A stretch of 26,715 nt of DNA, taken from JBCBWG01 sp964579305 (GTDB taxonomy: Bacteria > Pseudomonadota > Alphaproteobacteria > Rhizobiales > Hyphomicrobiaceae). The position numbers and the translations under genes are program-made. The stretch spans positions 1 through 26,715 of the forward strand of contig CAZOGY010000038.1 in the NCBI GenBank assembly GCA_964579305.1. The letters run 5' to 3'. This document shows positions 8,041 through 15,813 of the stretch, piece by piece. Within the stretch, counting starts at the first letter, position 1. Every line of letters begins with the position of its first letter. The notes under the pieces are model-generated. The model saw only the letters and a program-made list of their open reading frames with translations. It had not been told where the DNA came from and did not search any database.

Positions 8041-8236
8041 TTGGTTTTGCGGAAAACAGAGCGATCATGAAGGCCGTTTCGGTGTCAGCCGTTGCGCGAG
8101 AGCTGCAATGAGATTTCGGCGCTCTGCGGCTCCACGGGCAAACAACTCTTCTCAGGGCTATTCTACGACCGCCGTTGCAGAAATTTCAGCTGATTGCGAG
8201 CGGCAGGAATCGATCATCGCGTCGGTCACCAAGCCC

Positions 8237-8480
8237 TGAACCGCCCCGGAAACACACGTGGCTGTTCCATTTGAGTCAGGCTGCGATCTTTTCGTCCGCC
8301 GGGCTAGTTTCGTAAGCCGCTTCCGCTTCGGCTCGGGTGCACGTTACCGATCGATGAGAGCAGGCGGCGATTGTTGAACCAGTCGACCCATTCGAGCGTC
8401 GCGAACTCGACGGCTTCCATGGTTCTCGATGGCTCCAGTCTCTCAAGAGTTGGAGCCTCCGACAAACCCGGGGCGGTTCG
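8237..8480 (-). mobile_element. Internally deleted IS3-family element with both terminal inverted repeats (244 bp)
   Basis: TGAACCGCCCCGG at 8237-8249 is matched by CCGGGGCGGTTCG at 8468-8480, an inverted repeat with 12 of 13 positions matching. Read on the minus strand, the left end continues GTTTGTCGGAGGCTCC, a sequence I associate with IS3-family ends. Only the last part of the transposase (orfB) remains between the ends. The copy has lost orfA and most of orfB but kept both ends, so it could in principle have been mobilised by a full-length relative. No target duplication is obvious. Confidence 0.65.
8276..8426 (-). pseudogene. IS3-family transposase (orfB) C-terminal fragment, frameshifted
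   Basis: The minus-strand reading MEAVEFATLEWVDWFNNRRLL then SSIGNVHP is the classical C-terminal end of IS3-group orfB integrases. The expected continuation AEAEAAYETSPADEKIAA is present but in another frame, ending at TGA 8276-8278. A one-base shift near 8330-8340 separates the two parts. The DDE catalytic core is missing, so this is a dead fragment. It lies inside the 244-bp mini-element. Confidence 0.8.
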
Positions 8481-8699
8481 TCTCTTCGCCACGCCGGCCT
8501 TCGAGTAGGATCCTGATCTTTTCTTCGGCCGAAAACTTCCGCCGCGTTGTTCTGCGAATGTCCTGGACCGGCTTCTCTGCGCTGTTCGGATAGCACTCTC
8601 TCCTGTCAGTCATCTTCTCCCTGCTGGGGGTAACGATGAATCGGAAAGTCTCTCTTACGCAATCAGCTCAGTTTGTCCCGTGAGTGCTGACGGGGAACA
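8481..8699 (-). mobile_element. Fragment of a second IS3-family element with the orfA start
   Basis: The minus strand from 8699 begins TGTTCCCCGTCAGC, a plausible IS end, and runs through an untranslated leader to ATG 8613. The frame (8613 to 8481) reads MTDRRECYPNSAEKPVQ and then TTRRKFSAEEKIRILLEG, the N-terminal helix of IS3-family orfA. It stops being recognisable after GRRGEE, exactly where the terminal repeat of the mini-element begins. This fits insertion of the mini-element into, or deletion up to, this orfA. The remainder of orfA is not found on the other side. Confidence 0.65.
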
Positions 8700-8832
8700 C
8701 GCGTGGCGAAATTCGATCTGGTCAGCCTCAGAGGCCGCAGGCACTCCCTGTTTAACGTCTGGTCTTGTGTTGGAAATCACGGGCAATCACTTTCCGAAAA
8801 ACCGTCGCCATCGATGCCGCGCGTAATGAATT

Positions 8833-9885
8833 TCAGTTTTTATTGCCGATGCGCGCGATACTTTGCATCAACTCGATTGCCGCGGAAAGCGACCGACCGG
8901 TGGCTTGCGCCATCATCGGCATGATCATCCATTCCAGCGGCCAGGCGGAACCTGACCGTTCCTGCTCGTGGACCAAAGCGTGATGAACCCCTGACACCTG
9001 CACAGCATTAAACCGCGCCAGCGTGATCAATAACTCTGCGGTAATTGGGTTTTGTTTATGCGGCATCGCCGAGGACGATCCCCCGCCGCTTAAAGCGATT
9101 TCGTCGACGCCTTGTTGCGCCATTAAACAGACATCTTGGCCGATTTTTCCAGTTGTGCCGCTTACCAAAGACAGGAGCGACGCAAACTCGCCAACGCCGT
9201 CGCGGGCCGCATGCCAGCTATGAGCGCCCTTCGCCAACCCAAGGCGTTTTGCAACAAACGCGACGATCTGATCGGCATGATCCTTAAAAGCGGCGCGGTC
9301 GCCGGCAGCGCCGCCAATTTGCACGATTAAAAGGCGCGGGCGCAGCGCTTCTATTCTGGCGATGTGGGCGACAAGCGGCGAGCGCCAGCTTCTCAGCCGA
9401 TCGCGAACACGAATTTCAAGTGCGGCTTGCATGCGCGTGCGGCCCATCAAAGGGCGTTCGCCGAAACCCGCATCAAGTTTCTCAATCTCGCTTGCAAGCT
9501 CCTTCAGGCGGGCGCTGAGCAGATTAAGGCTTGCTGCGGCACACAATACGAAGGCGGTGTCGATCACGTCCTGAGACGTTGAACCGGTGTGGACCGCGGC
9601 ATTTCCGGCGATGGCCTTCAGTTCTTTGACCAACGCCGGGACGCACAAACCATCCCTTCGTGTTCCATCGCGCAATTTCAAATGGTCGATTTCGGCGGTT
9701 TCAATCAACTGTGCGGCACGCTCGGCAACATCGTTTGGGACCATCCCGACATGGCCGAGAGCTCGGGACCAAGCGGCCTCAAACGCAAGCATGTGCGATA
9801 ACTGGGCGTCCTCCGACCAGACCGCACTCATTTCGTGGTCCGCAAAAAGCCCCGCGAGCCAGGAATGTTCAAAAACGGACACCAT
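8833..9885 (-). CDS. pcaB: 3-carboxy-cis,cis-muconate cycloisomerase
   Basis: The gene encodes 350 residues of the fumarase/aspartase superfamily. It converts 3-carboxy-cis,cis-muconate to 4-carboxymuconolactone in the protocatechuate branch of the 3-oxoadipate pathway, in the cytoplasm. Signature stretches are HTGSTSQDVIDT (99-110) and the superfamily signature GGGSSSAMPHKQNP (267-280). The N-terminus begins with the usual helical domain (FEHSWLAGLFAD). A length of about 350 matches rhizobial PcaB, shorter than the roughly 450 residues of Pseudomonas. Its ATG at 9885 overlaps the pcaG stop as TAATG, indicating translational coupling. It is the last gene of the pob-pca operon; beyond it lie IS remnants. 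Confidence 0.93.
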   Translation of the reverse strand: MVSVFEHSWLAGLFADHEMSAVWSEDAQLSHMLAFEAAWSRALGHVGMVPNDVAERAAQLIETAEIDHLKLRDGTRRDGLCVPALVKELKAIAGNAAVHTGSTSQDVIDTAFVLCAAASLNLLSARLKELASEIEKLDAGFGERPLMGRTRMQAALEIRVRDRLRSWRSPLVAHIARIEALRPRLLIVQIGGAAGDRAAFKDHADQIVAFVAKRLGLAKGAHSWHAARDGVGEFASLLSLVSGTTGKIGQDVCLMAQQGVDEIALSGGGSSSAMPHKQNPITAELLITLARFNAVQVSGVHHALVHEQERSGSAWPLEWMIMPMMAQATGRSLSAAIELMQSIARIGNKN

Positions 9886-10556
9886 TACAGGTCAAAAAAC
9901 ACGGTTTCGTTGTCGCCACGCATATGAATATCGAAGCGAAAGCGATTTGGTTCCAAAACTTCCGCAACAAGCGTTTGACGACGCGCCTCAGGCACCTGCA
10001 CCATAACTGGATCGTTTTGTAGATCGTCTCCTGGAAAGTAAATCCGCGTGATGCAGTGGTTGAGAAGCCCACGCATGGTGAGAATGAGATTTATGAACGG
10101 CGCCGCCCCTTGCTGGGTTGGACCCGGCTTTATTGTCCGGAAAATAAAGCGCGTGTCGCCGCCCTGTTCCGCTGCGCCATTCGCACCGGTTCCGAAACGG
10201 CCGTAGCCCGTAAAACCGTCGTTGCGTTCAGCGGTTGCGTAAATGCCCGATGCGTCAGCTTGGAAGATTTCGACCAATGCATCGTGTACCGGGGCCCCAT
10301 CGGCATCAAATACTTGCCCTTCAATGGTGATTCGTTCACCAGCGACGTCGAGCCCGGCCAAATCGTTGGAATGAATTTCGCGAAACGGGTAGCCATATTG
10401 GCCTGGCGTTAGGCCATAGGCAAAGAAGGGCCCGACCGTTTGGCTCGGCGTCAGCCCATGCGTTGCGATGTCGGTCCGCGCGTCCTCATACGCGTAATCG
10501 TGAGCGCCGCCGCGAACGCCGATATCCATTTCACCGAAACCAAGCATATCAGCCAT
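9885..10556 (-). CDS. pcaG: Protocatechuate 3,4-dioxygenase alpha subunit
   Basis: The gene encodes about 223 residues. PcaG pairs with PcaH to open the protocatechuate ring between C3 and C4, forming 3-carboxy-cis,cis-muconate. The core starts near residue 35 with GLTPSQTVGPFFAYGL, followed by the intradiol beta-sandwich (ITIEGQVFDADGAPVHDALVEI), RYGRF-like and IYFPGDDL elements. As usual for alpha subunits it lacks the full iron ligand set carried by PcaH. The ATG at 10556 is preferred because GAGGAGG (10566-10572) lies 9 nt upstream; the ATG at 10562 would be only 3 nt from it. About 30 residues before the core are unusual for PcaG, which normally starts close to the TPSQT motif. The start overlaps the end of pcaH by 8 nt. 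Confidence 0.92.
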   Translation of the reverse strand: MADMLGFGEMDIGVRGGAHDYAYEDARTDIATHGLTPSQTVGPFFAYGLTPGQYGYPFREIHSNDLAGLDVAGERITIEGQVFDADGAPVHDALVEIFQADASGIYATAERNDGFTGYGRFGTGANGAAEQGGDTRFIFRTIKPGPTQQGAAPFINLILTMRGLLNHCITRIYFPGDDLQNDPVMVQVPEARRQTLVAEVLEPNRFRFDIHMRGDNETVFFDL

Positions 10557-11268
10557 GGTCATGCGCCTCCTCAAACGGCGTGGCATCAACCCCGCCCAGA
10601 ACGATATCGAACTTATAACAGTGCGCCCAATCTGGAACCGTGTCCTCAATCGAGAACCGGCTGATCAGTCGATTGCGTACTTTTGGATCTGGTGTCGAAT
10701 TGAAAATCGGATCGTAGGGCAAGGTGGGGTCGCCGGGGAAGTACATTTGCGTGATCAAGCGCTGGCCAAGTCCAGCCCCAAACACCGAAAAATGGATATG
10801 GGCTGGCCGCCATGCATTGCGATGGTTTCCCCACGGGTATGAACCAGGCTTGATCGTGATAAAACGATAATACCCATCATCATTGGTTATCGCGCGCCCG
10901 GCACCCAGAAAGTTCGGATCCAGCGGGGCTGGATGACGCTCTTCTCGATGGATGTACCGCCCGGCAGCATTGGCTTGCCACAGCTCAACCAGGGCTTTGC
11001 GAACGGGCCGATTGGCCTCGTCACAAACGCGGCCTTCGACAATGATCCTCTCGCCAATCGGTTCCCCGTTTACACGGCCATTGACCGTCAGGTCCGCTTC
11101 GACTGGCAAGCAGTCACCAAAAACCGGTTTTACAGCGATCGACTGATCCCAACCACCTTTCAGTTGTACTGGCGCAAAACCTGGGCTGCGAGATCGTGTC
11201 GATTTATAATCAGCAAACAAGGCTTTCGGCATTTGTGACCAGTCGCGGCCAGCTGTTGGTCGGGTCAT
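10549..11268 (-). CDS. pcaH: Protocatechuate 3,4-dioxygenase beta subunit (catalytic)
   Basis: The gene encodes 239 residues, the Fe(III)-binding subunit of the intradiol dioxygenase. All four ligands are visible with the family spacing: Tyr105 in AGRYIHREE, Tyr144 in KPGSYPW, and His157 and His159 in RPAHIHFSVFG. Offsets of 39, 13 and 2 residues match those of the Pseudomonas enzyme (Tyr408, Tyr447, His460, His462). PLDPNF and YFPGDPTLPYDP are also conserved. The start at ATG 11268 is supported by GGAG 6-7 nt upstream and lies one base after the stop of pcaDC. It should act as an (alpha-beta) oligomer with PcaG in the cytoplasm. Confidence 0.95.
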   Translation of the reverse strand: MTRPTAGRDWSQMPKALFADYKSTRSRSPGFAPVQLKGGWDQSIAVKPVFGDCLPVEADLTVNGRVNGEPIGERIIVEGRVCDEANRPVRKALVELWQANAAGRYIHREERHPAPLDPNFLGAGRAITNDDGYYRFITIKPGSYPWGNHRNAWRPAHIHFSVFGAGLGQRLITQMYFPGDPTLPYDPIFNSTPDPKVRNRLISRFSIEDTVPDWAHCYKFDIVLGGVDATPFEEAHDHG

Positions 11269-11269
11269 C

Positions 11270-12463
11270 TCATTCTCCGCGCTCGGTATCGGCCAGGATT
11301 GATTTGGCAATCTTGATGGCATGATTGGCTTTTGGAACCCCGCAATAAACTGCAACATGCAGGAGTGCCTCCACAATATCTTGTCGGCTTATGCCAGTGT
11401 TTCTGGCCGCGCGAATGTGCAGGGCGAGTTCGTCATCCTGGCTGCTTGCCGCCAACAGCGCGATCGTGATCAGCGAACGGTCGCGCAATGTGATGTGGCG
11501 GCTGGACCAAACCGAGCCCCAAGCGCCCTCCGTGATCAAACGCTGGAACGCACTGTCTAATTCCGTTGAACGGGCGGTCGCGCTATCAACGTAATTGGCG
11601 CCGAGGACTTTTCGACGCATATGCATCCCAATCGCGTTCAAGCCCGCGGTATCTCCCGAAACCGAACGCGTTGTCTGATCGATCTGCGCAAGAAATGTAT
11701 TCAGACGCTCGGCAAAAGCGTCGGGCTGCTCAATCGACGGGATATGGCCGCACATTGCGATTGTGTGGAATTGGGCGCCTTCAATCAAATTTGCTAAACG
11801 TTCGACCAGGTCAGGTGGCGTTGATGCATCATGGTCGCCCGCAACGCAAAGGGTCGGCTTCTTGATCGCGCTTGTGGTGGCCGTCAAATCCGCATCGCGA
11901 ATGGCGGCACAGGTCGCAATATAACCTGCGGCAGGTGTCTGGCTTAACATCCGGCGGTAGCCGAAATATTTGCCGGGCTCGGCGTCTCGGAATTCTGGTC
12001 TAAACCAACGCTCTAGAATAGCGTCGACCATCGGTTCCATGCCATCGGCCGTGATACTGGAAATGCGTGCGTTCCAAATCTCCGCCGTTCCGATTTGCGC
12101 GCCCGTATTGGACAACACGAGCCCGGTGACACGGTCAGGCGAACGGGCGGCCAGCCCTTGCGCGATAAGCCCGCCGACCGAAACGCCGCAAATCACCGCG
12201 TCTTTGATCTCCAAATGGTCCATCAGTTGTCGCAAATCTGAGACGTGTTCATCAATCGTGATGGGCCCGTCGGGCAATGATGAAAAACCATGACCGCGTT
12301 TATCATAGCAGAGTACCGCATAACCGGCAGGCAGAGATGCAATCACGTCGTCCCAGATCGTCAGATCGGTTCCAAGCGAATTGACGAAAACAATCCAGGG
12401 GCCATACCTGTCGCCCGATACGCGGTAACGCAAAACGGCTTGGTCAAACTTGGCAAACTGCAT
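11270..12463 (-). CDS. pcaL: Fused 3-oxoadipate enol-lactonase / 4-carboxymuconolactone decarboxylase
   Basis: The gene encodes 397 residues in two domains. Residues 1-262 are an alpha/beta hydrolase (PcaD) with nucleophile elbow GVSVGG (Ser95), candidate Asp212 in GDHDASTP and His240 in CGHIPSIEQP. Residues 275-395 are the CMD/AhpD-like PcaC domain, with RRKVLGANYVD, the ITLRDRSLITIALLAA helix and EALLHVAVYCGVPKANHA. Together they would decarboxylate 4-carboxymuconolactone to the enol-lactone and hydrolyse it to 3-oxoadipate. Such fusions are called PcaL in actinobacteria and occur in some proteobacteria. The linker (263-274) is short. It is preceded by AGGA sequences about 9 nt before ATG 12463 and followed after one base by pcaH. 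Confidence 0.93.
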   Translation of the reverse strand: MQFAKFDQAVLRYRVSGDRYGPWIVFVNSLGTDLTIWDDVIASLPAGYAVLCYDKRGHGFSSLPDGPITIDEHVSDLRQLMDHLEIKDAVICGVSVGGLIAQGLAARSPDRVTGLVLSNTGAQIGTAEIWNARISSITADGMEPMVDAILERWFRPEFRDAEPGKYFGYRRMLSQTPAAGYIATCAAIRDADLTATTSAIKKPTLCVAGDHDASTPPDLVERLANLIEGAQFHTIAMCGHIPSIEQPDAFAERLNTFLAQIDQTTRSVSGDTAGLNAIGMHMRRKVLGANYVDSATARSTELDSAFQRLITEGAWGSVWSSRHITLRDRSLITIALLAASSQDDELALHIRAARNTGISRQDIVEALLHVAVYCGVPKANHAIKIAKSILADTERGE

Positions 12464-12499
12464 GGCTTTCCTGTCCTTTCGGCTGACACCATTGCGGCG

Positions 12500-13702
12500 T
12501 TAGGCCAGTACATTATCGTACGGCAGTCCGACATAGTTTTCGGCAATCGACATCTGGGCGGCCCTTGACGTAAAGATGTAGTCCAGTTCGGATTGCTTCA
12601 TACGTTTTGAGAATGCATCTTCATCGTGGAAGTCGTGAAGCAATGTTGTCAAGGACCATGAAAAACGCTCGGTCTTCCAAATCCGGCGCAATGCGGTTTG
12701 TGCGTAATTCGCGAGGCCCCGGTCATTGTCGTCGTTGAAGTAGGCGGTCAGAGCAACAGACAGGTATTTGACGTCGCCCACGGCAAGATTGAGGCCTTTG
12801 GCACCGGTTGGCGGGACAATGTGGGCTGCGTCGCCCGCCAAAAACAGACGCCCATAACGCATTGTTTCGCAGACGAAACTACGCAGTGGCGCAATGCTTT
12901 TCTCCAACGCTGGCCCCTCCGTTATCCGGGCGGCAACGTCCGCGCCGAGGCGCAATCTCAGTTCGTCCCAAAGCCGATCATCGGGCCAGCGGTCGAGATC
13001 TTCATCCACGGGGCATTGGATATAATACCGCGAGCGCGTCGGCGACCGCATACTTGCCAACGCAAATCCACGTTTGCTGTTTGCATAAATTAGTTCGGGG
13101 TTACACGGCGGTACGTCAGCAAGTATGCCCAACCAGCCGAACGGATAAACTCGTTCGTACTCCTGACGCTCTGCGCGCGGTATTGATTGACGCGACGGCC
13201 CTCGAAAGCCATCACAGCCCGCAACAAATGCAGCCTCAATCTGCAAATCGCGCCCCGCTTGCCGGAAGGTGACAGCCGGTTTGTCGGATTTTAGATCATG
13301 CAACTGGACGTCACTGACCTCGTGGTACATTTCCGCGCCGGCTGCGCGACGCGCCGCCATGAGATCTTTGGTCACCTCGGTTTGGCCATAGACGGTCACA
13401 TGCCGACCAATCAATTCATCCAGCGCGATCCGGCAATTGCGTCCATTAATTGCAAGTTCGAAACCGTGATGAACCTGTCCCTCGCGCGCCAAACGCTCGC
13501 CAACGCCCGCTTGTTGGAACGTTTGCACGGTGCCTTCTTCCAAAACACCGGCGCGAATGCGGCTTTCCACGTGAGCCTGCGATTGACGCTCAATCAAAAT
13601 CGAGCGGATGCCGGCCTGATCCAGAAGCTGCGCCAAAAGCAGCCCAGCAGGTCCACCGCCAATGATCGCGACTTGCGTTTTGAGCACCTTGCCCGTCGGC
13701 AT
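12500..13702 (-). CDS. pobA: 4-hydroxybenzoate 3-monooxygenase
   Basis: The gene encodes about 400 residues, a class A flavoprotein hydroxylase converting 4-hydroxybenzoate to protocatechuate with NAD(P)H and O2. Visible motifs are the FAD-binding IIGGGPAGLLLAQLL near residues 13-27, the DG motif CDGFRGPSR (about 163-171), the second FAD motif LFLAGDAAHIVPPTGAKGLN (about 286-305), and ENYVGLPY near the C-terminus, which carries the substrate-activating tyrosine of the family. ATG 13702 is chosen because AAGGAAG lies about 9 nt upstream and the protein then starts just before the dinucleotide fold. A GTG at 13744, almost touching the TRAP permease stop, is an alternative that adds 14 residues. 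The gene sits between the TRAP transporter and the ring-cleavage genes. Confidence 0.95.
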   Translation of the reverse strand: MPTGKVLKTQVAIIGGGPAGLLLAQLLDQAGIRSILIERQSQAHVESRIRAGVLEEGTVQTFQQAGVGERLAREGQVHHGFELAINGRNCRIALDELIGRHVTVYGQTEVTKDLMAARRAAGAEMYHEVSDVQLHDLKSDKPAVTFRQAGRDLQIEAAFVAGCDGFRGPSRQSIPRAERQEYERVYPFGWLGILADVPPCNPELIYANSKRGFALASMRSPTRSRYYIQCPVDEDLDRWPDDRLWDELRLRLGADVAARITEGPALEKSIAPLRSFVCETMRYGRLFLAGDAAHIVPPTGAKGLNLAVGDVKYLSVALTAYFNDDNDRGLANYAQTALRRIWKTERFSWSLTTLLHDFHDEDAFSKRMKQSELDYIFTSRAAQMSIAENYVGLPYDNVLA

Positions 13703-13746
13703 CTTGAGTTCTTCCTTGCGGTTTTCGGGAACCTTGAACGTCACGA

Positions 13747-15129
13747 TCAGCCCCGCAGCATGTGCGGGACGGCAAGCACGATGGCTGGCAGTGCCAATAG
13801 CATTGCAACCCGAACGACTTCGGCCAAAAAGAACGGAAACACGCCTCCAAAGATCGTTGCCATGGGCGTGTTGGGCGAAAAGCTCTTGATCACGAAAACA
13901 TTCAGCCCGACCGGAGGCGTTATAAGACCCAACTCGACGACAACGAGCGCGAGGATGCCGAACCAGATTTTCAAATCCTCATTACTCATGCCGTATGCAG
14001 CCGTTGAGGCGGTGACGTAGTCGCCACCATTCAACTCGACAAGGACGGGCCAGAAAAACGGAACCACAACCAAGATCATGGAAAGCGACTCCATGAAACA
14101 GCCCAGCACTATCAAGACCAACAGCAGAATAATCAGCACAACAAACGGCTCAAGCCCACTGGCACCGGCCAACTGGCTCAGTGAGGCGGGCAGACCCGTG
14201 CGCGCAAAAAAACCTTTCAAGACGTCAGCGGCAAACAGAATGAGATAAATCATGCCCGCAGTCTTGGCAGTCGCGAGACACGCGCGCCACATACCGCCCA
14301 GCCGCAAGGGACGACCGGGTGCCAGCCAACCATAAAGGGCGATCAGAAACACACCAACCGATGCCGCCGGCGTCGGCGTGAAAAAACCAAGCCCAAGACC
14401 AACGATCATTGCGCCGAAAATTGCAATTACCGGTATTAAACGCAAAATTGCAATTTTACGATCCGCTGTCGACATGGGCGCTGCGAGGGGCGCAATTTCC
14501 GGTCGACGAGCTGTTTGCAACCCAATCACCGCCATAAAGAACAAGACGGCCAAGAAACCCGGCAGGACTGCTGCCTGGAACATTTCAATGATGGAGGCTT
14601 CGACGACAATTGCGTAAATCACAAGCGCAACCGAGGGCGGTATCAAAATGCCGAGCGTCCCACCAGCGGCTAAAACGCCAGTCGACAACCCTTCGTCATA
14701 ATTCAAGCGGCGCAGCTCGGGCAGCGAGATTTTGGCCATGGTGCTGGCTGTTGCCAGAGAAGAACCGCTAACGGCACCAAAACCCGCGCAGGCGCCAACG
14801 GTCGCCAGGGCAACACCGCCACGTACCCGGCCAATGAGAGCATTAATGCCGTGAAAAAGATCTGCGCTAAGCCTTGCTTCGGCCGCCAAGAACCCCATGA
14901 GGATAAACAGCGGGACGACGGATAGGTCGTAATTGGAAACGACCGACCATAGCGAGGTTGAAAACTGGAGGAGGTATGGTTCAAAGCGCAAAAATGGCGC
15001 AACAATACTTAGCGCATAGGACCCACCAATCGCCGAGGCGATCATGGCCAGGGTAACGGGCACCCGCAAGGCGATCAGCAGAAACAACACGCCAATGGTG
15101 CACACGCCGACGAGCTCACGCTCTGACAT
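13747..15129 (-). CDS. TRAP transporter large permease subunit (DctM family)
   Basis: The gene encodes 460 very hydrophobic residues with about 12-13 predicted membrane helices, the channel-forming DctM subunit that couples solute uptake to an ion gradient in the inner membrane. Conserved TRAP features include PLFILMGFLAAEA, GGVALATVGACAGFGAVSGSSLATASTMAKISLPEL split over residues 100-140, GGTLGILIPPSVALVIYA, and the C-terminal LGLITPPVGLNVFVIK. The start lies 2 nt after the small-permease stop and the stop lies just before pobA, placing it firmly in the catabolic operon. Co-transcription with pobA suggests 4-hydroxybenzoate or a related aromatic acid as the substrate; this is inferred from context. 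Confidence 0.92.
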   Translation of the reverse strand: MSERELVGVCTIGVLFLLIALRVPVTLAMIASAIGGSYALSIVAPFLRFEPYLLQFSTSLWSVVSNYDLSVVPLFILMGFLAAEARLSADLFHGINALIGRVRGGVALATVGACAGFGAVSGSSLATASTMAKISLPELRRLNYDEGLSTGVLAAGGTLGILIPPSVALVIYAIVVEASIIEMFQAAVLPGFLAVLFFMAVIGLQTARRPEIAPLAAPMSTADRKIAILRLIPVIAIFGAMIVGLGLGFFTPTPAASVGVFLIALYGWLAPGRPLRLGGMWRACLATAKTAGMIYLILFAADVLKGFFARTGLPASLSQLAGASGLEPFVVLIILLLVLIVLGCFMESLSMILVVVPFFWPVLVELNGGDYVTASTAAYGMSNEDLKIWFGILALVVVELGLITPPVGLNVFVIKSFSPNTPMATIFGGVFPFFLAEVVRVAMLLALPAIVLAVPHMLRG

Positions 15130-15131
15130 AT

Positions 15132-15695
15132 CTAAACCCGCTCATTCGCTTTGGCGACAGCGATATGACTGTCCCCGTCGGGCTCGGCCTCTTCCTCGCC
15201 AATCGCGAGAGCGGGATGAAAGGCCATGAACAGTGCGATTGCAGCCCAAAGCGCCAAGGCAAACACGCCAGGCAGCATGAAAGGCCAGATCGGCCACCCA
15301 AGGACCGGAGAAAGCGCTTGATCTTGCTTATAAATAAGCATGCCACGGGTCAGCATATAGGCGAGAAAGCCGGCACAAAGCGCCATTGCGAGATCGGTTA
15401 GTCGCAAGAGCCAACCTTGCAAGCGCGGCGACATCCAGGATGTAAACAGATCCACGCTGACATGGCCGCGGCTTAACTGGCAATATGGCAACATAAACAG
15501 CGCCGCACATCCAATCAGCAATGAGACCGCGTCTTCGTATCCCGGAAGACCCGGTACGTTCTGTCCAAAAACTCGCGTCGCCGCGTTCGCCATAAATCCA
15601 GCCGTGTTTATCACGGTGAGTGCCACGACAATAACAATGAGACAGCCCGCCGCCAGCGCACACGCAAAGGCCAGCCGCTGGATAAACTTCGACAT
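15132..15695 (-). CDS. TRAP transporter small permease subunit (DctQ family)
   Basis: The gene encodes 187 residues with four hydrophobic helices (about 8-33, 56-77, 92-117, 133-157). The DctQ motif LSRGHVSVDLFTSWMSPRLQ lies between helices 2 and 3, matching the family's 'GHVxVDxL' signature. Family members are about 160-200 residues long. It partners the large permease immediately downstream (2-nt gap) and the periplasmic receptor upstream. The C-terminal tail EEEAEPDGD is acidic. Its ATG at 15695 is preceded by a GGGA sequence. Confidence 0.88.
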   Translation of the reverse strand: MSKFIQRLAFACALAAGCLIVIVVALTVINTAGFMANAATRVFGQNVPGLPGYEDAVSLLIGCAALFMLPYCQLSRGHVSVDLFTSWMSPRLQGWLLRLTDLAMALCAGFLAYMLTRGMLIYKQDQALSPVLGWPIWPFMLPGVFALALWAAIALFMAFHPALAIGEEEAEPDGDSHIAVAKANERV

Positions 15696-15813
15696 GGGCG
15701 TCCCATCACCATTTCAGCGGTTGCGTTGCAATATCTCGCGAAACTCGCGCGAGAGATGGGAAGAGGCGGGGGCATACCGGCCTCTTCCAGATCACAGTTT
15801 ATAGGCGGTGTTG
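15696..15813 (-). promoter_or_regulatory. Two mRNA hairpins between the TRAP receptor and small permease genes
   Basis: The gap has a perfect 9-bp stem GGAAGAGGC (15759-15767) with GCCTCTTCC (15780-15788) and a second stem TCTCGCG (15734-15740) with CGCGAGA (15748-15754). Neither is followed by a U-run on the minus strand. Such structures downstream of a binding-protein gene usually protect the upstream mRNA, or reduce read-through, so that the receptor is made in excess over the permease. That function is inferred. Confidence 0.5.

Larger units (their letters stand above)
8041..8832. other. Gene-poor scar between the ompA-like gene and the pca operon
   Basis: Apart from the IS3 remnants (8237-8699) I see no supportable gene here. 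Part 8041-8236 has only short frames, one 24-codon frame starting in the ATGA of the preceding stop (8037), with no recognised product. Part 8700-8832, downstream of pcaB, is AT-richer and contains the small palindrome GCCTCAGAGGC near 8725 and a GGAAA...TTTCC pair near 8774-8802, but no convincing U-tract terminator. Confidence 0.4.

Noticed and set aside
8037..8236. Two short overlapping frames after the OmpA-family gene
   Set aside because: They are 24 and about 43 codons, without recognisable motifs; ATGA overlaps alone are not enough evidence.
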